Positions 1-8,503 of a DNA stretch of 64,000 nt are shown here, one piece after another. This DNA comes from CAVWQV01 sp963757115 (GTDB lineage Bacteria; Pseudomonadota; Alphaproteobacteria; Acetobacterales; Acetobacteraceae): positions 248,001-312,000 of the forward strand of contig CAVWQV010000001.1 in assembly GCA_963757115.1 (NCBI GenBank). Reading direction: 5' to 3'. Within the stretch, counting starts at the first letter, position 1; each line of letters opens with the position of its first letter. The position numbers were made by a program, and so were the translations under genes. Below the pieces are notes generated by a model. That model ran no database searches. It saw nothing but the letters and a program-made list of their open reading frames with translations, and was not told the DNA's origin.

Positions 1-1
1 C

Positions 2-635
2 TTCTCCGCCAATAACGTGTGGTGGCAGATCCGCTTCCAAGACAATCTGCGCACAATGGTCTGTTACAAATACGTCGCTCCGGATCCGATTCAGGATCCC
101 GCCTTGGGCGGCCCCACGACCGAGTGGTACACCACGGGCCGCCCCGGAAACAGTCTCGTGGGTGCAGGATTCGTTCACGGCGCGGGCTGGTGGGACAACG
201 TTCCGCAGACCGGGCCCCGCCTGCGCGGCTACACCGTCCAGAACGCCGATCACTGGGTCTACGCAGGCACCGGGCTGACGAATGGAGGCGTCTTTGGCCA
301 GGGTAGTACCGGTTGCCAACGCAATCATGGGCTATGAGACCGATGCAGCGGTGTATGCCTTTGACAGCAGCGGCGTAGCGCGGCCGACGGGCGCTGACGG
401 ATCCCCCTCGGATTTCACGATCCTCGCCTATGCTGACCTGACGGACTGGCCGAACGACGGGAACTACGGCCAGCCTGGCTATGCAACGATGGGGCTCACC
501 GAACGGGCGGGGGTAGTATTCACCGCAGGAACCGTGAACTGGCCCGCGGGCCTGCTGGTGGCTGGAAGCCCCGTAGAGAAGATCACCCTCAATCTGCTGA
601 CGGAACTCGGAGGGGCAGTCACAAACGGGTCCTGA
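2..635 (+). pseudogene. N,N-dimethylformamidase beta-subunit-like protein, C-terminal part, frameshifted
   Basis: This is the 3' end of a gene that enters from the left edge. The first reading frame runs from base 2 to about 310 and holds a Trp-rich segment (NNVWWQIRF) and HWVYAGTGL. The match then continues in another frame from about 310 with NAIMGYETDAA and ends at the TGA at 633-635. The YAGTGL and GYE-D blocks are typical of the C-terminal half of the large subunit of N,N-dimethylformamidase, which hydrolyses DMF to dimethylamine and formate. Many homologues of this family act on unknown amides. The family match is from memory of these motifs, and substrate cannot be inferred. The break is one base-level shift; sequencing error or a real mutation are both possible. 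Confidence 0.6.
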
Positions 636-682
636 CACCCAGTCCGGCACGTCCGCGCCGCTGACTGCAAGGTTGGATTGAC

Positions 683-714
683 CCGCCATGCCCGGTCGAG
701 CCCGGGCATGGCGG
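683..714. terminator. Perfect 13-bp hairpin between convergent genes
   Basis: Bases 683-695 and 702-714 are perfect inverted complements (CCGCCATGCCCGG and its reverse complement) around a 6-base loop. It sits between the stop at 635 of a plus-strand gene and the stop at 736 of a minus-strand gene, so it can serve as a shared bidirectional terminator. There is no obvious T-tract on either side. Confidence 0.6.
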
Positions 715-735
715 TGCGTGATGATTACCTTCTTC

Positions 736-1266
736 TCACGCCGAGGTCGCGCGTTGCAGACCCTCCAGCATCGTAATGTGCATTCCGATGGTCATGCGGG
801 CGAGCACCGCGATATGTTCGAGGTCGCGATCGAAAACCGGCGGTGTCAGGTAGCCTTGTTGGATCGCGAGCAACTCCTGATGGCCTTGTAATTGCCCCCT
901 GATATAGGCTGCATCGAACGCGCGACCCTGCAACGCCCGAAGACTTTCCAGCATGGCCTCATGCGCTGGGTCCAACGGCGCCGGCGGTGGATTGGCCGCC
1001 GACGTGTTCAACAAAACCTGGGCGATCGCAGTCTGCTCGTTGACTTCGAATTGCGCGAACTCTTTGACCCGTGGATCAACGCCCTGCAGCACGGCCAGCT
1101 GGCTGGTCTGCAGGGCGAAGCTTCCACCCCGCAGGGTCATTTTTCGGTAGTCGTCGGGGTCGAGTCGCGACCCAGGCGCCTGCGCGAACGTCTGGCTTGG
1201 CACGGTCGCCAACAGGGATGTCGTCACCACGCCCGAAAGCGCGATCAGCGCGTTGCGTCGGTTCAT
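736..1266 (-). CDS. DUF4142 domain protein, exported
   Basis: This 176-residue protein has a twin-arginine-like leader (MNRRNALIALSG, then a hydrophobic stretch and an AQA cleavage-like site near residue 30). A helical DUF4142/ferritin-like region follows, with the pattern FAQFEVNEQTAIAQVL. The start at 1266 is chosen because the leader begins there and a GGAG lies 8 bases upstream; an in-frame start 33 bases further up adds no leader character. Family members are periplasmic helical bundles of unknown role, often stress-linked. It is monocistronic and convergent with the gene at 2-635. Confidence 0.7.
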   Translation of the reverse strand: MNRRNALIALSGVVTTSLLATVPSQTFAQAPGSRLDPDDYRKMTLRGGSFALQTSQLAVLQGVDPRVKEFAQFEVNEQTAIAQVLLNTSAANPPPAPLDPAHEAMLESLRALQGRAFDAAYIRGQLQGHQELLAIQQGYLTPPVFDRDLEHIAVLARMTIGMHITMLEGLQRATSA

Positions 1267-1363
1267 AGGATTGGCTCCGCTGGCAGTTCCGGCTGTCAAC
1301 GGGAGAGCGGCCGGGCGGTTCGGCCCGCGCGCGAAAGTGTAACCCGGTCGGCCGCGCGCTGGC

Positions 1364-1978
1364 TCAGGCCGCAGCGCTGGGCCGCGCCTTCATTCTTTCG
1401 AACCAGGCCCCGAGGTGCTTGAGGTTCGGGTCGATTTCCTGGCCGAGGCCGCCAAAAAAGTTGAGCCACACGTATAGCAGGATGTCGGCCAGCGTCATGC
1501 GGTCGCCGCAGACATACTGCTTGCCGGCAAGGAAGCCGTCCATCTTCGCGACCCACTTCGCCGCGCTCGCCTTGAGATCGTCGGCGGCCTGGGGGATGCA
1601 GTGGATGCGGTCCTGGAACATCTTGAGCCCTTGAGAGAAGCGAAAGCCGTTCGCCATCGGCTCCAGGATGTTGAGGTCGATGCGGCGGACCCACATCCGT
1701 GTTTCGGCTCGTTGCTCCGGCGTGCTGCCGATCAGGGACGGACCCGGGTATTTCTCGTCAAGATACTCACAGATGGCGGTGATCTCAGATAGATACGTTC
1801 CGTCGTCGAGTTCGAGGCAGGGATTCTGACCGGCCGGGTTCTTCTGCAAGTGCGCGCTTTGTCTATTTTCGCCGGCCTTGACGATATCGATATCCTCCTT
1901 CGGCATATCGATGCCGCGCTCGGCCATGAACATGCGAACCGCTTGCGGGTTCGGCCCGATCGAGTTGATCAGCTTCAT
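1364..1978 (-). CDS. Glutathione S-transferase family protein
   Basis: This is a 204-residue cytosolic GST of normal length. The N-terminal thioredoxin-fold domain includes the cis-Pro/turn region (AGQNPCLEL, about residues 49-57) and the glutathione-contacting segment YLSEITAICEYLDEKYPG (about 61-78). The helical C-terminal domain contains GDRMTLADILLY, the conserved N-capping/hydrophobic-staple region. The N-terminal Ser in NSIGPNPQ may be the catalytic residue. GSTs conjugate glutathione to electrophiles or act as peroxidases; the substrate cannot be read from sequence. Neighbours give no operon context. Confidence 0.85.
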   Translation of the reverse strand: MKLINSIGPNPQAVRMFMAERGIDMPKEDIDIVKAGENRQSAHLQKNPAGQNPCLELDDGTYLSEITAICEYLDEKYPGPSLIGSTPEQRAETRMWVRRIDLNILEPMANGFRFSQGLKMFQDRIHCIPQAADDLKASAAKWVAKMDGFLAGKQYVCGDRMTLADILLYVWLNFFGGLGQEIDPNLKHLGAWFERMKARPSAAA

Positions 1979-2127
1979 AGGTCGTTTCCTGTTTTGTTGT
2001 GGCGAGTGTTCGTCCTGACGAGCATGAAGCTAACACAGCCAACCGAAGTCGTCAGTTCGGTGCGCTCGTCGGTATCGGGGCCACGTGCGCCAGGACGTGT
2101 TCAGGCCACCGCGACCGACACTGCTGG

Positions 2128-2330
2128 TCAGCGGTAATCATATTCAGGAGGCGAGGGCGGCGGGGCGTAACAGTCCGGCGGCGGAGTCGGAAACGAGCCG
2201 GGCGGCGGCGCATAGTATCCGGGCGGCGGGGGTGCACACGACACCGTCGGGGCTTGCCGCGGCGCGGTTGCCGCACCGGCGATCGCACCGGCAGCGCCGC
2301 CAAGCAATGCTCCCGGAGCCGCGCCCCTGG
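2128..2330 (-). pseudogene. Glycine-zipper protein remnant with Pro/Tyr-rich tail
   Basis: An open frame on the minus strand, ending at TGA 2128-2130, encodes a glycine-zipper stretch (GALLGGAAGAIAGAAT). It is followed by a proline-tyrosine repeat tail (PPPPGYYAPPP, then two further PPP blocks). This is the C-terminal design of small glycine-zipper envelope proteins. No signal peptide or good start codon precedes it, and an in-frame TGA lies just upstream near 2345. The 5' part is therefore missing or shifted. It follows the secreted protein gene at 2416-2868 on the same strand. Confidence 0.45.
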
Positions 2331-2415
2331 CACCTCCAGCGAGTCCTCAGCGACAACCTCTTCGGGTCAGCCCGCTTGATAGCACGCCAGTGCGCTCGAG
2401 GATCACGTCTTGGGA

Positions 2416-2868
2416 CTACCGTTGCGACACTTGTGGCGTGCAACCTCGTCGGGGCTCCCCGCTCACCGGCGCAGGCGCTCGCCCCGCCGTAATGTCCCGC
2501 AAGAAAAACACGGTGAAATCGTTGGCGGCGACGGCGTCGAAGTCCCGGTTCGCCACGTCCGAAATCCGGCCAGCGCCGTTGACCTCGCGACTGATGGCGC
2601 TGCCGTCGTCGCGCCGCACCGTGACGCGCCCGCACAGGGAATAGGTGTGTTCTGGCAACTCGGTGACGGAGACGACCGCCACATCGTCCTCCCGGTCGGG
2701 TCCGAGGCGGAATGTCGCAACTTCCTGTCCGTCAATGTAGACGCCAGTCACTTCATCGATCTCGGCGGGATCACGGTGGTCATGGATGCTGAATGTCACT
2801 GCATCCGCAGCCAGCGCGGCGCAGGAACCGGAGATCAGCAAACACGCGAGGACCGCGGCGCGGATCAA
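2416..2868 (-). CDS. Hypothetical secreted protein
   Basis: This is a 150-residue protein with a clear Sec signal peptide: MIRAAVLACLLISGSCAALAA, with cleavage likely after AALA near residue 20. The mature part is acidic and beta-rich, with no domain I recognise. Its ATG overlaps the stop of the upstream acyl-CoA dehydrogenase gene by 4 bases, so translation is likely coupled and it belongs to that operon. Function is unknown. Confidence 0.65.
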   Translation of the reverse strand: MIRAAVLACLLISGSCAALAADAVTFSIHDHRDPAEIDEVTGVYIDGQEVATFRLGPDREDDVAVVSVTELPEHTYSLCGRVTVRRDDGSAISREVNGAGRISDVANRDFDAVAANDFTVFFLRDITAGRAPAPVSGEPRRGCTPQVSQR

Positions 2869-4067
2869 AGAAACCGTCCAGTCGCCTCCAGCCCGAGGAA
2901 GTGCTGCCCCACCGTCTCGAAATGGTGCGACCTGCCTTGTGCTTGTTGCGTCACGCTATGCAGGTCGCGAAAGCGTCGCTCGAAGGGGTTCTTCTCGAAG
3001 ATCGCCGAGGAGCCCGCCTCCTGCCAGACGAACTCGGACACGTCGCGCGATTCCTGGATGGCGAACGTGGAAGCCATACGGATTGCTATGCGCTGGTCCA
3101 TGGTGACGTTGCCGGTTTCGGCCACGACGTCGTAGATGTCGCGCAGCGCCGCCAGCAATTGCGTCCGCGCCGCGCGGAGCCGCGCCTCCGAGCGGCCCAC
3201 CTGAGACTGGATCACCGGGTTGTCGCGCAACGATTTCGAGAGCGCCTGAGGGGTCTTGGTCTGCGCCAGGCGGAGAAACGCGTCGAGCATCGCACGCGCG
3301 AGCCCGAGTGCAACGCCCCCGAAGCCAACGGAATAGAGGTGCTGCGAGGAGAACCGGTAAAGCGTGCCCGCCTCGCGCCGATCCGCTTCCTCGTCCCGCA
3401 CCGCGGAGTAGGGAGCCGGCACGAACAGATCGGTCACCGAATAGCTGTCGCTGCCGGTTCCGCGCAGTCCCATGACCTGCCAATCGTCGGTGATGGTGGC
3501 GCTGGCGCGCGGAAACAGCATGGTGTGCTCGATCGGATCGCCGTCCGGGTCCCGCAGCTTCTCACCGTCCGGCCCGTACACGAACGAATGCCCGCCGAGC
3601 CAGGTGGCGTGACGGCTGCCGCTCGCAAAGCTCCACTTGCCGGTCACACGATAGCCGCCTTCGCAACGGACCGCCCGCCCGTTCGGGCCGAAGCCCCAGG
3701 CAAGCACCCCGTCGGCCGGCCCGAAGATTTCGCGGGCGATCCGCGGCGCGAGATAGGCCGCCATCATGGAGCAGCCGGAGCCTTGGCCCACGCACCAGCC
3801 GGCACTTCCGTCGCCCATGGCGATCGCTTCGGTGATTTCGACGAAGCTCGCCGGGTGCACCTCGCCGCCGCCGACCGAGCGGGGCAGCAGCGAGCGGAAG
3901 ATGCCCGCCCCGTGCATGGCCGCGAGCAGATCCTGGGGCAGTTGTCGGCCGCGTTCGATCTCGGGCGAGGCGGCCTCGATGACGGGGGTCAGGGCGCGTG
4001 CGCGTTGGACGTAATCGGCGTCGGTCAGTGCGTCGAGCGGCCGGCGGTCCGTTGCGATCACATTCAT
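2865..4067 (-). CDS. Acyl-CoA dehydrogenase / group D flavin monooxygenase family protein
   Basis: The protein has 400 residues, the normal length for the family. The N-terminal helical domain has LPRSVGGGEVHPASFVEITEA-type features (about residues 60-80). The central beta-barrel contains VTGKWSFASGS, the flavin-contacting segment. The helical C-terminal domain follows. It lacks an obvious catalytic Glu of short-chain acyl-CoA dehydrogenases. The TGKWSFASGS and RGTGSDSY motifs resemble the branch that includes two-component flavin monooxygenases such as HsaA and DszC. It may be an oxygenase or a dehydrogenase; the fold is certain, the reaction is not. It is the first gene of a pair with the secreted protein gene and lies 30 bases after the MDR gene. 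Confidence 0.8.
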   Translation of the reverse strand: MNVIATDRRPLDALTDADYVQRARALTPVIEAASPEIERGRQLPQDLLAAMHGAGIFRSLLPRSVGGGEVHPASFVEITEAIAMGDGSAGWCVGQGSGCSMMAAYLAPRIAREIFGPADGVLAWGFGPNGRAVRCEGGYRVTGKWSFASGSRHATWLGGHSFVYGPDGEKLRDPDGDPIEHTMLFPRASATITDDWQVMGLRGTGSDSYSVTDLFVPAPYSAVRDEEADRREAGTLYRFSSQHLYSVGFGGVALGLARAMLDAFLRLAQTKTPQALSKSLRDNPVIQSQVGRSEARLRAARTQLLAALRDIYDVVAETGNVTMDQRIAIRMASTFAIQESRDVSEFVWQEAGSSAIFEKNPFERRFRDLHSVTQQAQGRSHHFETVGQHFLGLEATGRFL

Positions 4068-4096
4068 CGTCCCGCTCCCATCGTGCAGACTAAAGG

Positions 4097-5017
4097 TCAG
4101 TCTATCCTGAACACGGCCTTGCCCGTCAGCCGTCGGCCGGCGAGCTCCGCCGCAGCTTGCGCCAGTTCGCGCCAGCTTCGCACCGCGCCGATCTGCGGCT
4201 TGAGGGAGCCGTCAGCGACAAGCCCTGCCAGCAAAGCCAGATCGGACGCGAACGCTTCCTCGGGTCCCGAACTGAACGAGAAGAACGACTGCACGCGCGC
4301 ATTCTGGGCCGCGTAGAAATCGTTGAACGCGATTTCGGTCGGCTGGTGGCTGGAATTGCCGAACACCACGATGGTGCCGTTCGGCTCGACGCGCCCGAAC
4401 GCGGCCTTCAGGGCAGTGCCGCCGACCGACTCGAGGATCAGCCGAAAGGAGCCCCGCGCCGCATCTATGCTGTCGGCCACGTCAATCGCGCCGAGCGCAC
4501 GCATCGCGTCGGCGTTTTCGGCCCTTGCAACGGCGGTGACGCGGGCTCCCGCGGCGGCAGCGAGTTGCACGGCAAGAGTGCCGACACCTCCCGCCGCTCC
4601 GTTGACCAGGACCTTTCTGCCAAGCAACGGTTCGCCGTAGCGGACCGTGCGAAGCGCGGTGAGGCCGGCCACGGGAAGTGCGGCAGCTTGCTCGAAGGAA
4701 ACCGTGTCGGGCAGCGCGGCGAGCCGGTGCAGGGGCACGGCAACGCGCTCCGCCCAGCCCGCCTCGTCGAGCAAGGCGACCACGCGCGACCCTGCGCGCA
4801 ACTCAGTGTGATCTGGAGGAGCGGACGCTACTACGCCGGCCACGTCTTGACCCGGTCGCCAACCTTCGGGATTGTTCCTGAACGAGGTGAGCTCGCCGCG
4901 GTTCAGCGAGATGGCTTTCACCTCGACCAGCACTTCGCCCAGCCCTAATTCGGGCTCCGGTAGATCTCGGAGCTCGACAGGGGAGGAGCCTCCCGGCGTG
5001 TTGACGAGAGCCCGCAT
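4097..5017 (-). CDS. Zinc-independent MDR family oxidoreductase (quinone oxidoreductase-like)
   Basis: This 306-residue medium-chain dehydrogenase/reductase has an N-terminal GroES-like domain (PGQDVAGVV near residue 57) and a Rossmann domain with the NADP-binding stretch NGAAGGVGTLAVQLA near residue 140. The Cys/His zinc ligands of alcohol dehydrogenases are absent, which places it with quinone oxidoreductase-type enzymes that reduce quinones or enones using NADPH. Its start overlaps the stop of the MBL hydrolase gene by one base, so it is in the same transcription unit. Confidence 0.85.
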   Translation of the reverse strand: MRALVNTPGGSSPVELRDLPEPELGLGEVLVEVKAISLNRGELTSFRNNPEGWRPGQDVAGVVASAPPDHTELRAGSRVVALLDEAGWAERVAVPLHRLAALPDTVSFEQAAALPVAGLTALRTVRYGEPLLGRKVLVNGAAGGVGTLAVQLAAAAGARVTAVARAENADAMRALGAIDVADSIDAARGSFRLILESVGGTALKAAFGRVEPNGTIVVFGNSSHQPTEIAFNDFYAAQNARVQSFFSFSSGPEEAFASDLALLAGLVADGSLKPQIGAVRSWRELAQAAAELAGRRLTGKAVFRID

Positions 5018-5697
5018 CAGCCGTTCGTCGCCCGGCGCAGAAACGGGTTGCTCCGGCGCTCGGCGCCAATCGTAGACGATGGGCCGTGGCCGCAGACAAA
5101 CGCCACGTCGTCATCAAGCGGCAGAAGCTTCTCCCTGATCGAGCGCAAAAGGGCCGCGGTGTCGCCGTAGGGAAAATCCGTCCGCCCGATGGAGCCCTGA
5201 AACAGCACGTCTCCGACCAAAGCGAGCTTGAGTGCCCGATTGACGAACACGAGATGGCCGGGCGTGTGGCCCGGGCAGTGCAGGACCGCGAAAGGCTGAC
5301 CGGCGATCTCCACGTCCTCGCCTTCGGAAAGCCAGCGTGTCGGCTGTACGTTGCGCATCTCGGCAAAGCCAAAGTTCGCGGCCTGCCGCTCGAGGCTGTC
5401 CAGCAGGAACCGATCACGTTCGTCCGGGCCGTCGATCGGCACCGGGCGTCCGAGGCGGGCTTGCAGCCTTTCCTGCAGCTCCGCAGCACCGCCGGCATGG
5501 TCGAGATGGCCATGCGTCAGAAGGATTTGCGCCGCATCCATCCCAACGTCATCGACCGCGGCGAGAATGCGGTCCACGTCGCCCCCCGGGTCGACCACCG
5601 TCCCTCGCTTGCTATCCTCGTCCCACAGCAAGGTGCAGTTCTGCTGGAACTGCGTCACCGGAACGATCGCCGCCTTGATCCCCGCCACGGTGGTCAA
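5017..5697 (-). CDS. MBL-fold metallo-hydrolase (glyoxalase II-like)
   Basis: This is a 226-residue metallo-beta-lactamase-fold hydrolase. The metal-binding motif THGHLDHAGG is near residue 60, the second His is in HCPGHTPGH, an Asp ligand is in LVGDVLFQGSIGRTD, and the terminal His is in VCGHGP. The spacing and the GSIGRTDFP block match the YcbL-like branch of glyoxalase II proteins, which cleave thioesters such as S-lactoylglutathione. The start overlaps the preceding gene by 4 bases (ATGA) and the stop overlaps the next, so the three genes are tightly coupled. Confidence 0.85.
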   Translation of the reverse strand: MTTVAGIKAAIVPVTQFQQNCTLLWDEDSKRGTVVDPGGDVDRILAAVDDVGMDAAQILLTHGHLDHAGGAAELQERLQARLGRPVPIDGPDERDRFLLDSLERQAANFGFAEMRNVQPTRWLSEGEDVEIAGQPFAVLHCPGHTPGHLVFVNRALKLALVGDVLFQGSIGRTDFPYGDTAALLRSIREKLLPLDDDVAFVCGHGPSSTIGAERRSNPFLRRATNG

Positions 5698-6668
5698 TGC
5701 AACCTTGGCGATTTCAGGTAGGACGAGCGATCGGCCGACTTGATCGTCACCGGCACCACGCCGCGCTCGCGACCAAGCCGGAGCCGGACGTCGGCCCCGG
5801 CGCTACCGGCGGCCCAAATGCGGCGCCAGAGTCCGCCGAGGTCGCTGATCTCCTCATCGGCAACCGATATGATCCGGTCTCCCGAGCGGATACCGGCCTT
5901 GTCTGCCGGCCCGCCATCAGCCACGCCGCCCACCACGATGTCGTCGTCGCTTTCGGTCGCATACATGCCGAGCCACGGCCGCGCCGGGCGGTTCACCCGC
6001 CCGTACGAGAGCAGATCTTCCATGATCGGCGTCAGATGCCCGATCGGGACCACCATGTTCATGTCGAGCCGCTGGCCCTTACCGTCGCCTTGCTGGAGGA
6101 TGAGTGAGCCCACGCCCAGAAGCTTGCCCTCCGCCCCGATCAGTGCGCCGCCGCCCCAGAACGGATGGGCGGGGGCGGTGAAGAACGCATCGTCCAGCAG
6201 ATACTCCCAGTAGCCAGCAAACTCCTGACGCCCGACCACGCGGGTTTCGATCGCGTTTTGCCGCCCGCCAGCCGCGGCGAAGATCATCTGATCGCCGACC
6301 TTCACCCGCTCGGAGTCGCCAACGTCCAGCACCGGGACATCAAGGCGCCCGAGGGCCTGAACCAGACCGAACCCGGTTTCCTGATCGTAGGCGAGCGCAT
6401 GGCCAGGGATGGCGCGCCCATCCGCAGCGGTCAGCCAGATGGTCTCGGCCTCCGTTATCAGATAGCCGATGGTGGCGACCAAACCCTTGTCGTGGATCAC
6501 GACGCCGCTGCCGGCACGCTCGGTGCCGAGGGTGCTAGCCGTGAACGCATCGGATGGCACGTAGGCCTTGACGCTGACCACCGCGCGGAGCGCCTGCTCC
6601 AGATCGAACGCGTAGTCGTCCGGGTCCGGCTGCAGCTTGGCGGGGATATCCCAATCGGATTTCTTCAT
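5694..6668 (-). CDS. Trypsin-fold PDZ protein with all three catalytic residues lost
   Basis: The 324-residue protein has the HtrA/DegP layout: a two-barrel trypsin-like domain (about residues 30-215) and a C-terminal PDZ domain (about 228-315, with GGPADKAGIRSGD). The triad is gone. The His site, normally TNAHVV, reads TIGYLI. The Asp site, normally DTDLA, reads ETGFG. The Ser site, normally GNSGGPL, reads FWGGGAL. The surrounding beta-barrel is well kept, so this is a selected non-enzymatic scaffold and not a decayed gene. No signal peptide is visible, so it is cytoplasmic. It is first in a coupled run with the MBL hydrolase and MDR genes. It may be a binding adaptor or regulator. Confidence 0.8.
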   Translation of the reverse strand: MKKSDWDIPAKLQPDPDDYAFDLEQALRAVVSVKAYVPSDAFTASTLGTERAGSGVVIHDKGLVATIGYLITEAETIWLTAADGRAIPGHALAYDQETGFGLVQALGRLDVPVLDVGDSERVKVGDQMIFAAAGGRQNAIETRVVGRQEFAGYWEYLLDDAFFTAPAHPFWGGGALIGAEGKLLGVGSLILQQGDGKGQRLDMNMVVPIGHLTPIMEDLLSYGRVNRPARPWLGMYATESDDDIVVGGVADGGPADKAGIRSGDRIISVADEEISDLGGLWRRIWAAGSAGADVRLRLGRERGVVPVTIKSADRSSYLKSPRLH

Positions 6669-6775
6669 CCCACGGCATCCCTTCGAGTGCGGGGCGTTTG
6701 TCGAACGCAGAGTATATCGGAAGTCGGGGGGGTATCGCCAAGCGCGCCGGCCGGCCTCTGGGAGTTGCGTTCCTC

Positions 6776-8435
6776 CTATCCGGCAGCGCTCGCGGCCGTA
6801 CGTTCAACCAGATACTGCTTGTAGCGCACCCGGAGCGCCGTCTTGAGGAGCTTACCGGTCGCGGTGTGTGGCAATTCGTCCACGACCAGGATCGCATCGG
6901 GCAGCCACCACTTCGCCACCTTGCCCTCGTAGACGTCCAGCACCGTCTGCGGTTCCACCGTCTGGCCCGGCTTGGGCACCACAAGCAGGAGCGGCCGCTC
7001 GTCCCATTTCGGGTGGACCGCGGCGATTACCGCCGCCTCCGCAACATCCGGGTGGGAAAGTGCGATGTTCTCGAGCGTAATGGAGCTGATCCACTCGCCG
7101 CCCGACTTGATGACGTCCTTCGAGCGGTCGGTGATCGCCATAAAACCGTCCGGATCGATGGTCGCCACGTCGCCGGTCGCAAACCAACCCTCGGCGTCGA
7201 GCGCGCTTCCTTCCGGTTCGCCGTAGTAGGCGCTCGTGACCCAGAAGCCGCGCACCTTGAGGTCCCCGAACTGTTCGCCGTCCCAGGGCAGCTCGTTGCC
7301 CGCGTCGTCCACGATCTTCATGTCGACACCGTACAGCGCTCGGCCTTGCTTGAGGGTGTGGGCGTAGCGGCCGGCACGATCGAGTGCGGCTTGGGCCGGC
7401 TTGGGCGTGTTGTAGGTGCCGACCGGGCTCAACTCCGTCATGCCCCAACCGTGCTGGAGTTCCACGCCGTACTCGTCGCCGAACGCCTCGATCAGCAGGG
7501 GCGGACAGGCCGAGCCGCCGGTCATGATCCGCTGCACAGTCGCCAGCCGCTCGCCGCTCGCCCGGAGATGCTGCAGGAGACCGAGCCATACGGTAGGCAC
7601 CCCGGCCGACATCGTCACCCGCTCGGTGTTCATCAGTTCGGCCAAGCTCTTCCCGTCCAGATGCCGCCCCGGCATCACCAGCGCCGCCCCGGCCATGGGT
7701 GCGGCGTGCGGGATGCCCCAGGCGTTGACATGGAACATGGGCACCACAGGCAGCACCCGGTCGACCGCACGGAACGCGAGCGCCCCCGCCATGTTGACCG
7801 AAAAGGCGTGCAGCACCGTCGAGCGGTGGCTGTAGAGCACACCCCTCGGTCGCCCCGTGGTGCCGGACGTGTAGCAAAGCCCACTTGCGGTGTTCTCGTC
7901 GAACTCCGGCCACACGTAGTCCTCATCGGCTTGCGCCATGAGGTCCTCGTAGCAGAGCAGCCGAACTCCGGCAGGCAGCGAGTAGCTCCGGCATCAGGGC
8001 CGGCTCCGTCATCAGCACCACGGCCCGGACCGAGGCCGGCAGACGCGCGGCGATGCCGGCGACCAAGGGGGCGAAGCTCGTGTCGGCGAACAGCACGCCG
8101 TCCTGAGCGTGGTCGATGATATAGGCGATGTCGTCGGGATGCAGCCGCGGATTGATCGTGTGGCAAACCGCCCCCATCCCGGAAGCGGCATAGTAGATCT
8201 CGAGATGCCGGTGGCCGTTCCAGGCCAGCGTGCCGACGCGGTCGCCGGCGGCGATGCCGAGCGCCATCAAGCCCCGCACGAGCCGGCGGGAGCGTCGCTC
8301 CGCGTCGGCATACGTGTAGCGGTGGATGGCGCCCTCAACCGTCTTGGAAACCACCTCCGTCGTCGGGTGGTGGCGCGCAGCGTGGCCGATAAGCGACGAG
8401 ATCAGCAGCCGCTTTGGCTGCATCAATCCTAGCAT
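6776..8435 (-). pseudogene. Long-chain fatty-acyl-CoA synthetase, one frameshift
   Basis: Two frames together make one ANL-superfamily ligase of about 550 residues. The first frame runs from ATG 8435 (AGGAGG 8 bases upstream) and carries the N-terminal domain. The second frame holds the AMP-binding loop YTSGTTGRPRG, the aromatic switch GWGMTELSP, GDVATIDPDGF, and the C-terminal Lys motif TATGKLLK. The join is at about 7979-7984, where one base appears gained or two lost; the frame after the break reads LPAGVRLLCYEDL exactly as the family expects. The enzyme activates fatty acids with ATP and CoA. It follows the PHA depolymerase gene by 68 bases, which suggests a storage-polymer and fatty-acid degradation unit. 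Confidence 0.85.
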
Positions 8436-8503
8436 CCGACGTGCCTCCTGGTCCGGGGCGCTTGGCCACGCCTCGTGGCGATAATCCGGACCGGGACGCT
8501 ATC

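Noticed and set aside
2793..4316. 507-residue plus-strand open frame
   Set aside because: It is the antisense of the acyl-CoA dehydrogenase gene, with low-complexity Arg-rich protein.
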